DNA from: Hysterangium stoloniferum
Lineage: Eukaryota > Basidiomycota > Agaricomycetes > Hysterangiales > Hysterangiaceae
Length of the DNA: 64,000 bases
Assembly: GCA_015178975.1 (NCBI GenBank)
Contig: WHVD01000045.1
Span: 496,001-560,000, forward strand
Direction: 5' to 3'
In this document: in pieces, positions 1 through 10,120 of the stretch
How positions within the stretch are numbered: the stretch's first letter is position 1
Layout of the letters: each line of letters starts with the position of its first letter
The notes under the pieces: model-generated
What the model was told of the DNA's origin: nothing
Database searches by the model: none
The model's input: only the letters and a program-made list of their open reading frames with translations
Made by a program: the position numbers and the translations under genes

Positions 1-123
1 AAGCAAGTCTACATCTTGATTTATGAAGATGGCTCTAAGGCCCGCGGCTTGAAACCCCCAACAGAGAATGTCTGGAGGCGCGCGGAGATTCCTCTTGCGG
101 ATATTGATCGTAAGGCAAAGTAG
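1..123 (+). CDS. 3' end of an unidentified protein-coding gene (partial)
   Basis: Frame 1 is open from the window edge to a TAG at 121-123 and encodes 40 residues ending in DIDRKAK. The stretch is charged and its codon use looks ordinary for coding DNA, unlike the AT-rich sequence that follows. It is probably the last exon of a gene that lies mainly outside the window. No domain can be named from so short a tail. An alternative is a chance open frame at the edge. Confidence 0.4.
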   Translation, partial: KQVYILIYEDGSKARGLKPPTENVWRRAEIPLADIDRKAK

Positions 124-184
124 TGTGATGTATTATTCACCACTTAATAAATATAAACACATCAATTTGGCATAAACACTTACA

Positions 185-400
185 TACCTGTGTAGCTTCT
201 ATTTGTAACCTCCCTGAACTCCGACCTACCTAGAATGCATAAGCTGTTTTGCCGCACCCTGCTGGATGGTCTTGCACTTTCCGGCGGCTAGCTATTACGC
301 ACATACGTCAGAATTTTATTCAAGAACGTCAGGAAAGGTTGAAATGTGAGTAAAGTACACTTTATTACCTATAATAACATAATAACTTTATGATGTGCAT
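185..400. repeat. Dispersed repeat, copy 1 (pairs with 32026-32490)
   Basis: This stretch matches 32026-32490 in order: CCTGTGTA-CTTCTATTT, then TAGAATG, GGCTGTTTTGCC or close variants, CTGCTGGATGGT, then AAGAA(C/T)GTCAGGAAAGGTTG and the TTTATTAC-TATAATAACATAAT end. The second copy carries an extra stretch of about 220 bp in the middle (roughly 32165-32390). Similarity fades after about 400 here and 32490 there. No coding capacity is evident. It may be a fragment of a mobile element or the 3' part of a duplicated locus. Confidence 0.6.
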
Positions 401-1240
401 TAACACCCCACGCGGATACTACATCCTCCAAGTGTTCCCCTGCTCCCACTGCCCCCAATGACCTTCGTGCTGATCGTAAATGGTGAATGCTACAGCATTC
501 CTAAACTACTTCTTCTCTCCCCTTCACCCCCCATTAATCCACCTATTGGGGTTATATTTCCTTCCTGTCGCTAGAATCAATTCGAACAGGGCCAATTCTA
601 CTCGACCGCACCGCTCTTGCCATGGTAGAGCCACTGAAAGCATATGCAGTTTCCAACATGTATCACATGCACTCGTTGGTACCGATTTGGTCCTGGATAT
701 CCGGAAATTAGCCGTGATATAATTACACTTGGTGATAGGGACTGTGAACAGTAGTCAAATGGCTGGAAAAGAAGCTTTAGTTGATTCACTGGTAAACGTT
801 GTGGCTCACGGAGAAAGCGCCAGTCGCCATATTCAAAATTACACTTGGAAGCCATTCAGGAAGGCCTCGCCACGTCAGTTATCTTTGTGACTCCTCCTTG
901 ATGTCGTGAATTAATCGGCTCATATGATTACAGAGTCATAGGCACCAATCAAGCAACTCTGAGACGTTTACAGGAGCCCGGTATCAGTGGACTACATGGA
1001 GTTCTGTTCTCAATCCCGGTGACATGTTGGGCATCGAGATACAATATTAAATGATGAATAGTGGAATCCAGGAGCTTATGCGCATCCAGCAGGTTGGAAA
1101 TCGCAACGATGCTGAGAAGTATAGTCAAGTTTGGTTTAATCATACCTGATTCTTTCCTCGCGTTGCTTATCTGTTATTGTCATTTCACCATATATTCTCC
1201 CATAATACTATCAATAAATTGTCTCGTTTGGGGGTCCTCA
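401..1240. other. Intergenic stretch, nothing recognised
   Basis: Only short open frames without family resemblance or codon signal are present on either strand. I see no repeats, RNA gene or transposon ends here. Confidence 0.4.
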
Positions 1241-1242
1241 AA

Positions 1243-1350
1243 GCTAATGTAAAGAGTCACAAAAAATCACAAAAAATCGCAAACAGTTCACAAAGAGTCG
1301 CAAAAAAACGGAAAAAATCGCAAAAAGTCAGAAAGAGTTGCAGAGCGCAA
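1243..1350 (+). repeat. GAGTCGCAAA-type minisatellite, short array
   Basis: Degenerate tandem copies of a motif of about 10-12 bases (AGAGTCACAAA, AAATCGCAAA and similar) run through this stretch. The same motif forms the larger arrays at 3121-3785 and 5779-6112, so this is a dispersed minisatellite family. Confidence 0.75.
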
Positions 1351-2019
1351 ACAATCCCAAAAATGGGATGGAATGGCAAAACTGAGTTAGATCCATCACA
1401 TTTTATTCTCCCGGCCCACCCTCAAGACATTTTCTGTTGGTGGTTTCAAGCTGTGGACCTTATCCGCATGCGGTCATGATGATCACCCCCAAATCTGATG
1501 AAAGGAATTGCAAAATGTCACCTGTTCTCAGCCCATAAAGTATATGAATACACTCAAACTTTGCCGTCGCCACAATTTCCAATAGACCATATATATTAGA
1601 TCATGCATTCGGGCTCCAGGGCTCTCAGCAAAGGCCATTCTTTTTCCTGTTGTTCTTATTCATTCAGCATCCCAATATTAGTCATGAACAAATGTAAAGG
1701 CTGTCAAAGGAGGCTATCAGACGGCATGCACGTGATGATGATGGCGATCTCACAGCCCGATAAAGTCAATAATGAGAGGCCCAAATTTCAAATGAACAAG
1801 AGTAAGTATATATAAGTACCGTAAAATAATTAGAGTGGACCTCGGTTTAAAGAAATCCTTGACATTCAAATTACGTTTCCGTAAAGTAATAAATGTCACA
1901 GGACCACCCACTCAATTACAATGATTCTCTCCAATCAATATCTGCGTTTCGTGCAATGCATACCAAGAAAATAGTGAGATTTTTACACCCGATTCTATCT
2001 CTCTGTGATGCCTAATTTC

Positions 2020-2820
2020 CGAAATGTGAAGGAGTCAGATGCAGCACATATTTCTGATCTTGAGGAGAAGCTCCAAAGATCCCAAGCCATTGAAAGCGAG
2101 GGGCAACACGAGATTCGACAAGGTTTATGTAGAATTGCTATTCTGGAAGGTGTGCAGACTCCGATTTCTCAGACTTCTTCACCCTCTCGCATTCCCATTC
2201 AGCAATGTCTGCTGCACTCCCCGGCCAAACTCAGTTACCCCCTGTCACCACAGTGGCTCCTGCTGATGAGACCCAACCTCTCGCTACACCACCGATCTCG
2301 ACCTCTGAGCTATTGGCTCTCCTTCAAAACATGTCTAGATCTGCTCAACAGGCTGCCCTAGCTTCGCAAGTGCCCCCCGCAAGCCCCTTATGCTTTCCAG
2401 CCCCCACACCAGTCTTCAACTGGCTTATCTTTCATGCCTCCCTTGGGCAATGCAGCCTCTGGTGCGTCCTCTCTGCTTTCTCTGTTTCCAGATATCGGCC
2501 TCTGAAGCCCTCCTATGAGTTCCAGGGTGGTATCTACGTACAGGCAGAGCATGCCTTTTCGAAATACTTCCCCAACTTTGAGTCATTTTACTACCCCCTT
2601 TCACGCTATTTCAGCATCCTCCATGCACACGTCCTCTCAGGTAACCACTCTCCAGTATCCACCAACTTCATTCTCGGGACCTCAAGTTACTTGGCCCTCC
2701 TCTGCTCTTGGTACTTGGAATACGACTAGACAGCACTCTTAAACTACCACTTCGCCTTCCACTCCAAGCGAACCTTCGGTCATTTGGTCCTCGGCCCCTT
2801 CATTACCAAGCTTCTATTGA
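2020..2820 (+). pseudogene. Decayed gene: coiled-coil start and Pro/Ser/Thr-rich body
   Basis: Around 2020-2150 one frame encodes a charged, coiled-coil-like stretch (SDLEEKLQRSQAIES). From 2205 another frame encodes a Pro/Thr/Ser/Gln-rich protein. It runs to a C6 homopolymer at 2373-2378 and continues well in the next frame (PQAPYAFQPPHQSS...). That second frame is interrupted by TGA at 2503-2505 and TAA at about 2740, yet stays Ser/Thr/Pro-rich on both sides up to TGA near 2820. One homopolymer indel and two nonsense codons suggest a pseudogene. Both nonsense codons could be C-to-T changes (CGA to TGA, CAA to TAA). A zinc-knuckle-like CKGC near 1690, followed by a GTAAGT donor near 1802, may be an upstream exon. 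Function unknown. Confidence 0.4.
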
Positions 2821-3120
2821 ACTTGCATGCAGACCATCCTACCCTGCACCTGCCTCGAATATTTGGGCCTTGAAATAGACACTATCACCATGGAAGCATG
2901 TTGTCAGGTTGCGCAAAAGAGTCACCAGCAACCGCAGAGTTAGAGGAGATGGTGGATTAGGTGAATTGCTAATAAAGTACTTTTTTTCAATGTAATATGA
3001 CTGGGCGATAATGGTCTTCTGTTTTGAAATGTAGCAAGATGTAAAAATGATACATGGGTAAGATAAATTGGAGTTGTTTCGAGAACGAATTTGAATTTCT
3101 ACATAGGGGGGGATCAGTGA

Positions 3121-3455
3121 TACTGTGCAAAGGGTCGCAAAGAGTCTAAAAGAGTCGCAAACAATCTAAAAGAGTTGCAAAGAGTCTACCAGAGTCAAAG
3201 TGTCTAAAAGTGCAAACAATCTAAAAGAGTCGCAAAGCGTCTAAAAGAGTTGCAAAGAATCTAAAAGAGTCACAAAGAGTCTAAAAGAGTCACAAAGAGT
3301 CGCAAAGAGTCACAAAGAGTCGCAAAGAGCCGCAAAGAGCAAAGAGTCGCAAAGAATCTAAAAGAGTCTAAAAGAGCCACAAAGAGTCGCAAAAGTCTAA
3401 AAGAGTTGCAAAAAGTCTAAAAGAGTCACAAAAAGTCTAAAAGAGTCGCAATGAA
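3121..3455 (+). repeat. GAGTCGCAAA/GAGTCTAAAA minisatellite array, forward
   Basis: About thirty degenerate copies of 10-11 base units of the type AAAGAGTCGC and AAAGAGTCTAA. The array ends in a short unique tail (TGTAGCCTCTTGAATATTTGGG), which resembles the tail after the array ending at 6112. The array immediately to the right is in the opposite orientation. Confidence 0.9.
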
Positions 3456-3505
3456 TCCCACTGTAGCCTCTTGAATATTTGGGAATCACACTCAATCCTC
3501 CTGAT

Positions 3506-3785
3506 TTAGACTTTTTGCAACTATTCTAAACTTTTTGCGACTATTCTAGACTCTTTGTGATTGTTTGTGACTGTTTGTGACTCTGATAGACTGTTTGCGA
3601 CTCTGATAGACTGTTTGCGACTCTTTTGGACTGTTTGCGACTCTTTTGGACTGTTTGCGACTCTTTTGGACTTTTTGCGACTCTTATAAACTCATTGCAA
3701 CTGTTATAGACTCTTTGCAACTGTTATAGACTCTTTGCAACTGTTATAGACTCTTTGTGACTCATGTAGACTCTTTGCGACTTTT
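3506..3785 (-). repeat. Same minisatellite, inverted array
   Basis: Units read GACTCTTTGCGACTCTTTTG, the reverse complement of the array at 3121-3455. The spacer between the two arrays is about 50 bp. The pair could fold into a large imperfect hairpin. Confidence 0.9.
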
Positions 3786-3792
3786 TGGGCGG

Positions 3793-3872
3793 CGGGTCCC
3801 GAACTTGGGCTCCGGGTCCCGAACTTGGGCTCCGGGTCCCGAACTTGGGCTCCGGGTCCCGAACTTGGGCTC
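3793..3872 (+). repeat. Four exact 20-bp tandem repeats
   Basis: The unit CGGGTCCCGAACTTGGGCTC occurs four times without interruption (3793, 3813, 3833, 3853). It sits between the inverted minisatellite and the GC-rich gene. Twenty is not a multiple of three, so the array is not a simple coding repeat. Confidence 0.95.
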
Positions 3873-3879
3873 AAGGGTG

Positions 3880-5114
3880 TCCATGTTGTCTTTCCCTTCA
3901 AGCTAGCGTGGAAATCATACCGTGCAGCGAGAGGCGAGGTGAGCGTGGGTTCCGGTTCCGCCGGGGACAACTTGTCCTTGTCCTTGCCCGTTAACGAATC
4001 GTTGTCAAAGTCGGCATCCGAGTCAGAGTCGCGGAGCGTGTGGGGGAGAATCTTCAGCCTCCGCGGGGGGAGTTTATGTCGCCTGTCGTCCACAACGGTG
4101 ACCGTGACACTCGCTTTCTCCAGCCCCCAGCCGCAGGTCCCCCGCCCTCTCTCCCTTGGCGCGCTCAAACCCAACCTGGTAGTCCGCCCCCCCATTGTTA
4201 TCCCACATATCCCACCCGCCCACCGGAAACCTGACGCAGAGCACTACCGCATCTACCGCCTCCGCCCCAACAACAGCTGCAAGAAGCGCCGCACCGATGC
4301 CTCGCCCTACGACACCTCCATCTCACCGCACGACTTCCCCGCCGATGAGTACAGCAGCGTCTCCCCCGTCGACGGCGCACCCTACCGCCTCCCCTACTGG
4401 CTCGCCACGGCCTACTACTCCAGCAGCAGCCACTACGCCGATGCCGTGCCCGCGCTGAATGGACCCGCCGTCCACGCGGACCCCGACGACCACTTCCCCC
4501 CTGCCGCGACATGGCACCCCGCCTTCCCCAAGCTGGGGAACACGCACGGCGGCCACCGGCCCCACGGGCCGCAAGGACACGGGTATGGGCCGCACGACCA
4601 TGGACAGGGACATGGGCACGGGCACGGGCCGCACAGCGGCGGCGATGGACACGGACACGGGAACGGGCCCTACGACACGCTGCACCCGATCGCGCACGGC
4701 GGCGCGCACCCCCGTACCACGCGCAGAACTGGTCCGACGAGACCGGCTCGAGTGCGGACTTTGGGGGCTTCCCGCCTGGGCTTGGTAGCGGCGCCGCGGG
4801 GAACGGCGGGAGCGGGAGCGGCGGCAGTGGTGCGGGGAACGCGAGTAGGGGCGGCAGCGGCGGAGGGGGTGGGGGCGGCAGGCTGGGGCTTGAGACGCTG
4901 ACGGCGCCGTTTTTCCCGCAGGGCCCTGGGGGCTCGCCGAGCACCACCACGACCAGCTTGAACGGTGCGGCGGGGGCGGATCGGGCGCGGAGGTGGGGCC
5001 GGGCCATTTCTCTCGCATCACCCGCACACGTCGACGACGCGCCAGTCGTACCAGCACCCGTCGGGCCTGGGGACCACGCTTGCGCTGTCCCCCGCAAATG
5101 TGTAGCATGGCAGT
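3880..5114 (+). pseudogene. GC-rich gene, frameshifted, His/Gly-rich
   Basis: The best coding signal is on the + strand. One frame from about 4200 to 4710 encodes a protein with a basic NNSCKKRR stretch, a Tyr/Ser-rich part and a His-Gly repeat region (HGHGHGPHSGG). Near a C5 run at 4709-4713 the sensible frame changes to one with NWSDETGSS followed by a Gly/Ser-rich linker and LGLETLTAPFFPQ. After about 4990 a third frame gives SYQHPSG and LALSPANV ending at TAG 5112-5114. One-base indels in GC runs would join these. This is either a pseudogene or sequence error in GC-rich DNA. The minus strand is also open over long stretches, which is expected at this GC content. The family is unknown; a low-complexity regulatory protein is possible. 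Confidence 0.45.
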
Positions 5115-5169
5115 CTGTGGAGCAGTATGCGGACGATGAAAACGGAGATATGAATAGGATGGATGAGTG

Positions 5170-5775
5170 ATCACATTTCGCCATCATCTCCTCTGGCCGG
5201 CTCCCTTTGGTTATCCCCCCCCCACTTCTATTGCTATCCTCTCCAGCTAGACTTGGAGTTGGATTCCCATTTTCTTTCTCAGCATATTATATCACACCAT
5301 CACGTCCACACCACCTCTCCCCGCCTTGTCACCCCGCCCCGGCCAGCACTGCGCCAGCTTTCAAGCTTTATACAAGTAAAAAGTATATTCTACTTAATAT
5401 AACCAATGTCTCATTTATATCCTGCACCTGATGATACTGGTATCAATACTCAACTACCTGTACCTACCCACCATCACCCCAGCCTGCCCCCTGCCGCTGC
5501 CGCCATCTTGGATACTGCCCCAAGCCCCATTTTCTTGTTCCATGCCATCATCCCCCAGCTTCAAATTCACATGTGATGTGTACCTCCTACTGTATATCAG
5601 GTTTGCTGCGGCTTCTTCTTAACATACATTATCTATATAATTGATAGTGATGCGTTTTTTTCCTCCCTTTGTCCATGTGCTGTGTGTATAGTGTATCATT
5701 GTTTGTGGTCATAGAGAAAAGAGGATAATAGAAATTTTGGAGGCTTTTTACATAGATTATTATTGTGTGAAGACA
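5170..5775. other. Pyrimidine-rich 3' flank of the GC-rich gene
   Basis: C/T-rich sequence passes into AT-rich sequence. No gene, RNA or transposon end is visible. It could hold the 3' untranslated region and polyadenylation signals of the GC-rich gene. Confidence 0.3.
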
Positions 5776-5778
5776 CTG

Positions 5779-5868
5779 CTACTTTTGCGACTTTTTGTAA
5801 CACGACTTTTTGCGATACTTTGCGACTTTGTGCGACACTTTGTGACTTTGTGCGACTTTGCAACTTTT
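5779..5868 (-). repeat. GCGACTTTTTG-type minisatellite, inverted short array
   Basis: Units of the type TTTGCGACTTTGTGCGAC are the reverse complement of the array that follows. With 5869-6112 this repeats the inverted-pair arrangement seen at 3121-3785, on the other side of the GC-rich gene. Confidence 0.8.
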
Positions 5869-6112
5869 CAAAGAGTCACAAACAGTAAGTCGCAAAGAGT
5901 CTATAACAGTTGTAAAGAGTCTATAAGAGTCACAAAAAGTCCAAAAGAATTGCAAAAAGTCCAAAAGAATTGCAAAAAGTCCAAAAGAGTTGCAAAAAGT
6001 CCAAAAGAGTTGCAAAAAGTCCAAAAGAGTTGCAAAAAGTCCAAAAGAGTCACAAAGAGTCACAAACAATCACAAAGAGTCTAGAATAGTTGCAAAAAGT
6101 CTAAAAGAGTCG
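5869..6112 (+). repeat. Minisatellite array, forward (AAAGAGTTGCAAAAAGTCCA)
   Basis: About ten near-identical copies of a 20-base unit AAAGAGTTGCAAAAAGTCCA lie within a longer degenerate array. It ends in a tail (CTCTAGCCTCCTGAAAAC) similar to the tail of the array ending at 3455. Confidence 0.9.
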
Positions 6113-6885
6113 CACTCTAGCCTCCTGAAAACTTGCAAATCGCATTGAATATTCCCAAACACTTGCCAATTGTAATGAATATCTTTTCAAATATTTGCGA
6201 ATCACACTGAATCGCACTGTATCCTTTCGAATATTTGCGAATCATGCTGAATTGCAAAACATCGGTTCAGGGTTTCTCACCTTGAAAAACCTCTAAGAAA
6301 CTCATGGAAAATCATCAATTTCTTCATGATTTCACAAACAGATTTTTTGAATTTCCATAGTGTTTGTGACCAAGGAAAATTTTGTTGAAATATATAATTA
6401 TTCAATGATTTTATGTATAATTAAATTGTAAATTTCTTCATGGTTTTCCCCTTGACAAAACATTAAAAAAACTTTGTCTTGGCTCAAGATTTTTTCAGGC
6501 AGAAAACCATAGTTTTCACTGAATTCCCTCAGGGGCAAAATTAAGTAGAAATATGTGGTTTTCAATTGATTTCTCTAGGCACATTATTACAGTTTTCATA
6601 GGATTTTGTTAGGTGGAAAAATCCTAACAAAATACAGGGTTTTCTAAAAGTTTTCTTATTCAGAAAATCCTTAAAGAATAGGCTATTTCCAACAATATTT
6701 CCTCATAATTTCCTGATGCAAATTTTTAGAATTTTCAGATCCAATTTTTGGCCTCAGAAAAACCTACTAAAACTCAGAATTTTCAAAGAGTTTTTCGATT
6801 CACAAAACACTTAGAAAATTTGGCCAAATAACAAGATTTTTTGAAGGTTTTCCAACTCCAAAAATCTTGGGATGCCTCCAGTGTA
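6113..6885. other. AT-rich stretch with recurring GAAAA/TTTTC words
   Basis: The first part (6120-6260) repeats AATATTTGCGAATCACACTGAAT-like words. The rest is AT-rich with many short GGTTTTC and GAAAACC-type words and no open frame. I see no gene. It borders the start of the gene A array. Confidence 0.4.
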
Positions 6886-6889
6886 CAGT

Positions 6890-7640
6890 CACTTTTCGCC
6901 GCCGCCGCGCGCTCTGCATGTTGCACCTGTTGATGCCATACATGCATTGAATACACTCGCGGCCACCAGCGGCTAGACTGATATCCTATTTATCAATGGC
7001 AATCATTTTAAACAGGACGCGAACTTGAGAGTTGTATGAAGCTACATAATTTGATACATACAATTTAGAATCGAAGATCGTCACTTGAAATAGTCGCTGC
7101 GAGGTTCTCTACACTGGTGTTGAATATACTCCAATGACTACTCTTTGAAATCACATCGCATATACTAGCAGTAACAACGTCGATCGAATATCACTACGGC
7201 GTCTCAAAGCAGGCGGTCCCACCATTCTTCTCGTGTCCTTTGTTTGGGAGAACAGGAAGCCGGGGCCAAACCAATGGACAACATCATGATCAGGACACCG
7301 ACATTTCTTCACATGTCGTGAGCTTTCACCTTGTATAAGAGGAAGGTAGCTCGTGGTCATGTCGGGCGGAATCCCATATCAACTAAGAGCTGAAGAATGC
7401 CCACGACCCGCCGCGTGGAGCCCGAGATTTTCTGGTTTATGGTCTGTTTCAATGTTTCAGTCGTTAGCGTCAAACCACACGCCATGACAATTTATTTTAC
7501 TCCCTATCCCGACAGTTCCCCTACTGCTACCATGTCAGTTGACTGAAGTTCATTCCACCAATTGTCTTTGAATTAAGTCATTGCGAGTAGTAACGAAAAA
7601 TTCATTTGATTCAATATAATATTAACGAACTATTCGACTA
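6890..7640. repeat. Array tail block (left edge of tandem array)
   Basis: This block begins at TACAGTCACTTTTCGCC and matches the tails at 15740-16540, 25870-26640, 47220-48040 and 58620-59440. Typical landmarks are TGCATGTTGCACCTGTTGATG, ACACTCGCGGCCACCA, CATATACTAGCAGTAACAA and CACGACCCGCCGCGTGGAGC. It marks the left boundary of the tandem array. No sizeable open frame is preserved, although some copies keep an open frame ending SSEKLI or similar near the right side of the block. Confidence 0.75.
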
Positions 7641-8349
7641 GATCCGTGGGCCTCTTGAATGTTAGTTGTCGTCGTCCCCTGTTCCTTCTTATGCGTTAGT
7701 CGTCACAGGTTCCAATGGTGCGTTGACGAATTCGAATTACGTCTTCGTTTTCCGGAACATAATTATGGTGGTTTCCAGACCATCAAAACAATTCTAGTCG
7801 TTTCGTCGCCATAATGATGCTTGCCAAGGAGCTGCAGCAATGGATGAATAGTATGAGCCTGGGGCGTCGCGGCGGACAGTTCACTGAGCAAGACAGAGAA
7901 CAAAATATATTCACGTTCGACGATCAGCCACCTCGTGAAAAATTGCCCTGAACTCCTCTTGGATATTGCAGCGGACGGGTCAACTATAGTCATCTTTCTT
8001 GCTTTTCTCAGACCTTTCGGAACATGCAAGCCCCTTGATATGACAAGGGCACACGAGGAATACACTCCTCATTGGGGCGATATAACATTGTTTAAGCTGG
8101 AAATCCTGTGTCGGGATTATGATAGAATTGAATACGGATGGCCATTATTCAAGCAACAGCCTGCTTGAGTGTAATTCTCGGTCCACGACTGTTGACAAAC
8201 TGGATGTTTCACTGCCAAGGAGAGACAACTTACCATGACCCTTCGAGTATGGTTGGGATGCCAGGGAGTCCACGAACGCCACATCCCGCATGTCAGTGAT
8301 ACCGCGGACTGGGGAATGGTCTCACAGCATCTCGGCTTGACGGGTTCCT
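7641..8349 (+). pseudogene. Block B copy 1 (diverged gene A relative)
   Basis: The start carries the decayed exon 5 end shared by all blocks (GTTCCTTCTTATGCGTTAG). Next come coding-like parts: MNSMSLGRRGEQFTEQD in one frame, and a 77-residue open frame (7935-8168) with FLRPFGTCKPLDMTRAHEEY and EYGWPLFKQQ. From 8214 the sequence matches gene A exon 2 (CCAAGGAGAGACAACTTACC with CATGACCC) but the reading frame is lost. The block breaks off at 8349 and jumps into block D. Function unknown. Confidence 0.55.
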
Positions 8350-9330
8350 GGTCCGTTTTTGAACCGAACGGAGATGACCTGATCAGAATGTTTAAACCAA
8401 TCCGGGTGTGACCATTGCCACTGTCTTGAAATGAAGTTCCTGTCATTGTTAGTCTGGCCCTCGGACACTGAAGTTTAATTGTCGTCGAGAGTGGTCCCAA
8501 TTGTATTCTGAAAAAATATGTGTTATTGTTCTACTGCACTGAAGATTTGCGCCAGAGTCATTGCATTATGATGCATTACCTTGGCAAGCTCTGTGTCTTC
8601 TACCCATTTAGTGATGATAATAGCCATTGATCAACAAAGAAGTTCGTATGGACCCACAAACTTCATTATTTCCCTGAGTAACAATCATGAAACACGAGAG
8701 AATGAACTCAAAGTGGAGTGGGCAGCAACGAAGGGGCAGGTGCGATGGCAGAAAAGGGCGAGTGTAAGCGCAGCCGGGCATGGCGAATCTTTACATATTG
8801 GAAGAACTCCGCCTACAATAGCTCAAGTTACAGGTGGGTCACAATTATTGACCTACGTTGTCATCGTAGCATCAAAGAATAATTTCCATTCAGTCATCCA
8901 GGTAATAATAAAGCTAGTTGTAAGTAAGTACGATATGAGACGCGATTATATATACAGTGTGTCAATAAGAATTCTGATGGACACGCCATAATCAAAATAA
9001 GTTTAAGCCAGCCTCTTGTGTACCTCAATAAAATCTACAATGAGAAATTTGGTCTTACGTCACTCTTTGTCTTGTTCAGACATTGCACAAAAGTCAAGCC
9101 GATTGATATGGCATGGGTGAAGGAAGAAATCACGTTGCTTACCATTAAATCGTTGAAAGTTTGATAAAATTAAACAGGCAGCGCACACTCTTTCCAGAAA
9201 AGGTTTGAGGCTGACAACGCCAACTTGAAAGCAGCAGCCGGAAAGCATAGCTCTGAACTGCATATCCACGCCTCCAATGAAAAGCCGTTTTGCTTTCAAC
9301 TTTGACGCGCAATAATATCCGAAATACTAT
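8350..9330 (+). pseudogene. Block D copy 1
   Basis: The block starts with TTTTTGAACCGAACGGAGATG and contains CATTGCCACTGTCTTGAAATG, both conserved in every D block. An open frame of 136 residues (8581-8991) includes IGRTPPTIAQVTGGSQLLTY and ends RILMDTP; the same ending occurs at 50201-50479. After it comes the decayed stretch TTTGTCTTGTTCAGACATTG. The block leads directly into the gene A upstream region but is cut at 9333 by the Harbinger insertion. Role unknown. Confidence 0.5.
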
Positions 9331-9333
9331 ATT

Positions 9334-9354
9334 AGAGAGTATTTGCAACTAATA
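9334..9354 (+). repeat. Harbinger left terminal inverted repeat
   Basis: Twenty-one bases starting AGAGAGTATTTGC, exactly complementary to 13108-13128. The target duplication ATT precedes it. Confidence 0.95.
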
Positions 9355-9480
9355 ATTATCAGCTCCGGAATGATCCGGACATCAACTCCGCCTATTATTT
9401 ATTGTCGATCAAAATATTTCCCAACATGTGACCTAAAATGTGACAGCTGAGTCTCCAAACCGGGCTCTTTACCCTAACAG

Positions 9481-10120
9481 ACGTGTTCTCAAGGCCATCA
9501 CCTTGTGTTCCAGTGGTCCCCAGTGAGTTCAACCTGTCCCCTCTGTTTTCTATGCTAACTGACTCTTTTCTGAGGCTGTCATCACATTTTCCAGGTTTCT
9601 CAGTGCATCCAAACCATATCCCTTCTTCCTAATCCAACACACGTGTTCTCAAGGCCATCACTTCGTGTTCCAGTGGTCCCCAGTAAGTTCAACCCATCCT
9701 CTCTGTTTTCTATGCTAACTGACTCTTTTCTGAGGCTGTCATCACGTTTTCCAGGTTTCTCAGTGCGTCCAAACCATATCCCTTCTTTCTAATCTAACAC
9801 ACGTGTTCTCAAGGCCATCACTTCGTGTTCCAGTGGTCCCCAGTAAGTTCAGCCCATCCTCTCTGTTTTCTATGCTAGCTGACTCTTTTCTGAGGCTGTC
9901 ATCACGTTTTCCAGGTTTCTCAGTGCGTCCAAACCATATCCCTTCTTCCTAATCTAACACACGTGTTCTCAAGGCCATCACTTCGTGTTCCAGTGGTCCC
10001 CAGTAAGTTCAACCCATCCTCTCTGTTTTCTATGCTAACTGACTCTTTTCTGAGGCTGTCATCACGTTTTCCAGGTTTCTCAGTGCATCCAAACCATATC
10101 CCCTCTCCCTAATCTAACAT
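9481..10120 (+). repeat. Four tandem 160-bp repeats, each carrying intron-like signals
   Basis: Copies start at 9481, 9641, 9801 and 9961 with ACGTGTTCTCAAGGCCATCA and are about 95% alike; a weak partial copy precedes them from about 9446. Each unit has a donor-like CAGTAAGTTC (CAGTGAGTTC in the first), a branch-like TATGCTAACTGAC and an acceptor-like CACGTTTTCCAG, spaced as a 72-nt intron with an 88-nt exon between. The array sits directly upstream of the Myb-like gene. It is either repeated 5' untranslated exon-intron modules or a promoter array. Confidence 0.9.

Noticed and set aside
3121-3785. Direct repeats that superficially resemble a CRISPR array
   Set aside because: The units are 10-12 bases, contiguous and degenerate, with no unique spacers. 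This is a minisatellite.
4198-5187. 329- and 283-codon open frames on the minus strand over the GC-rich gene
   Set aside because: Both are Arg/Pro/Ala/Ser-rich in a way expected from GC-rich DNA read backwards, and they overlap each other. The + strand has the more protein-like composition.
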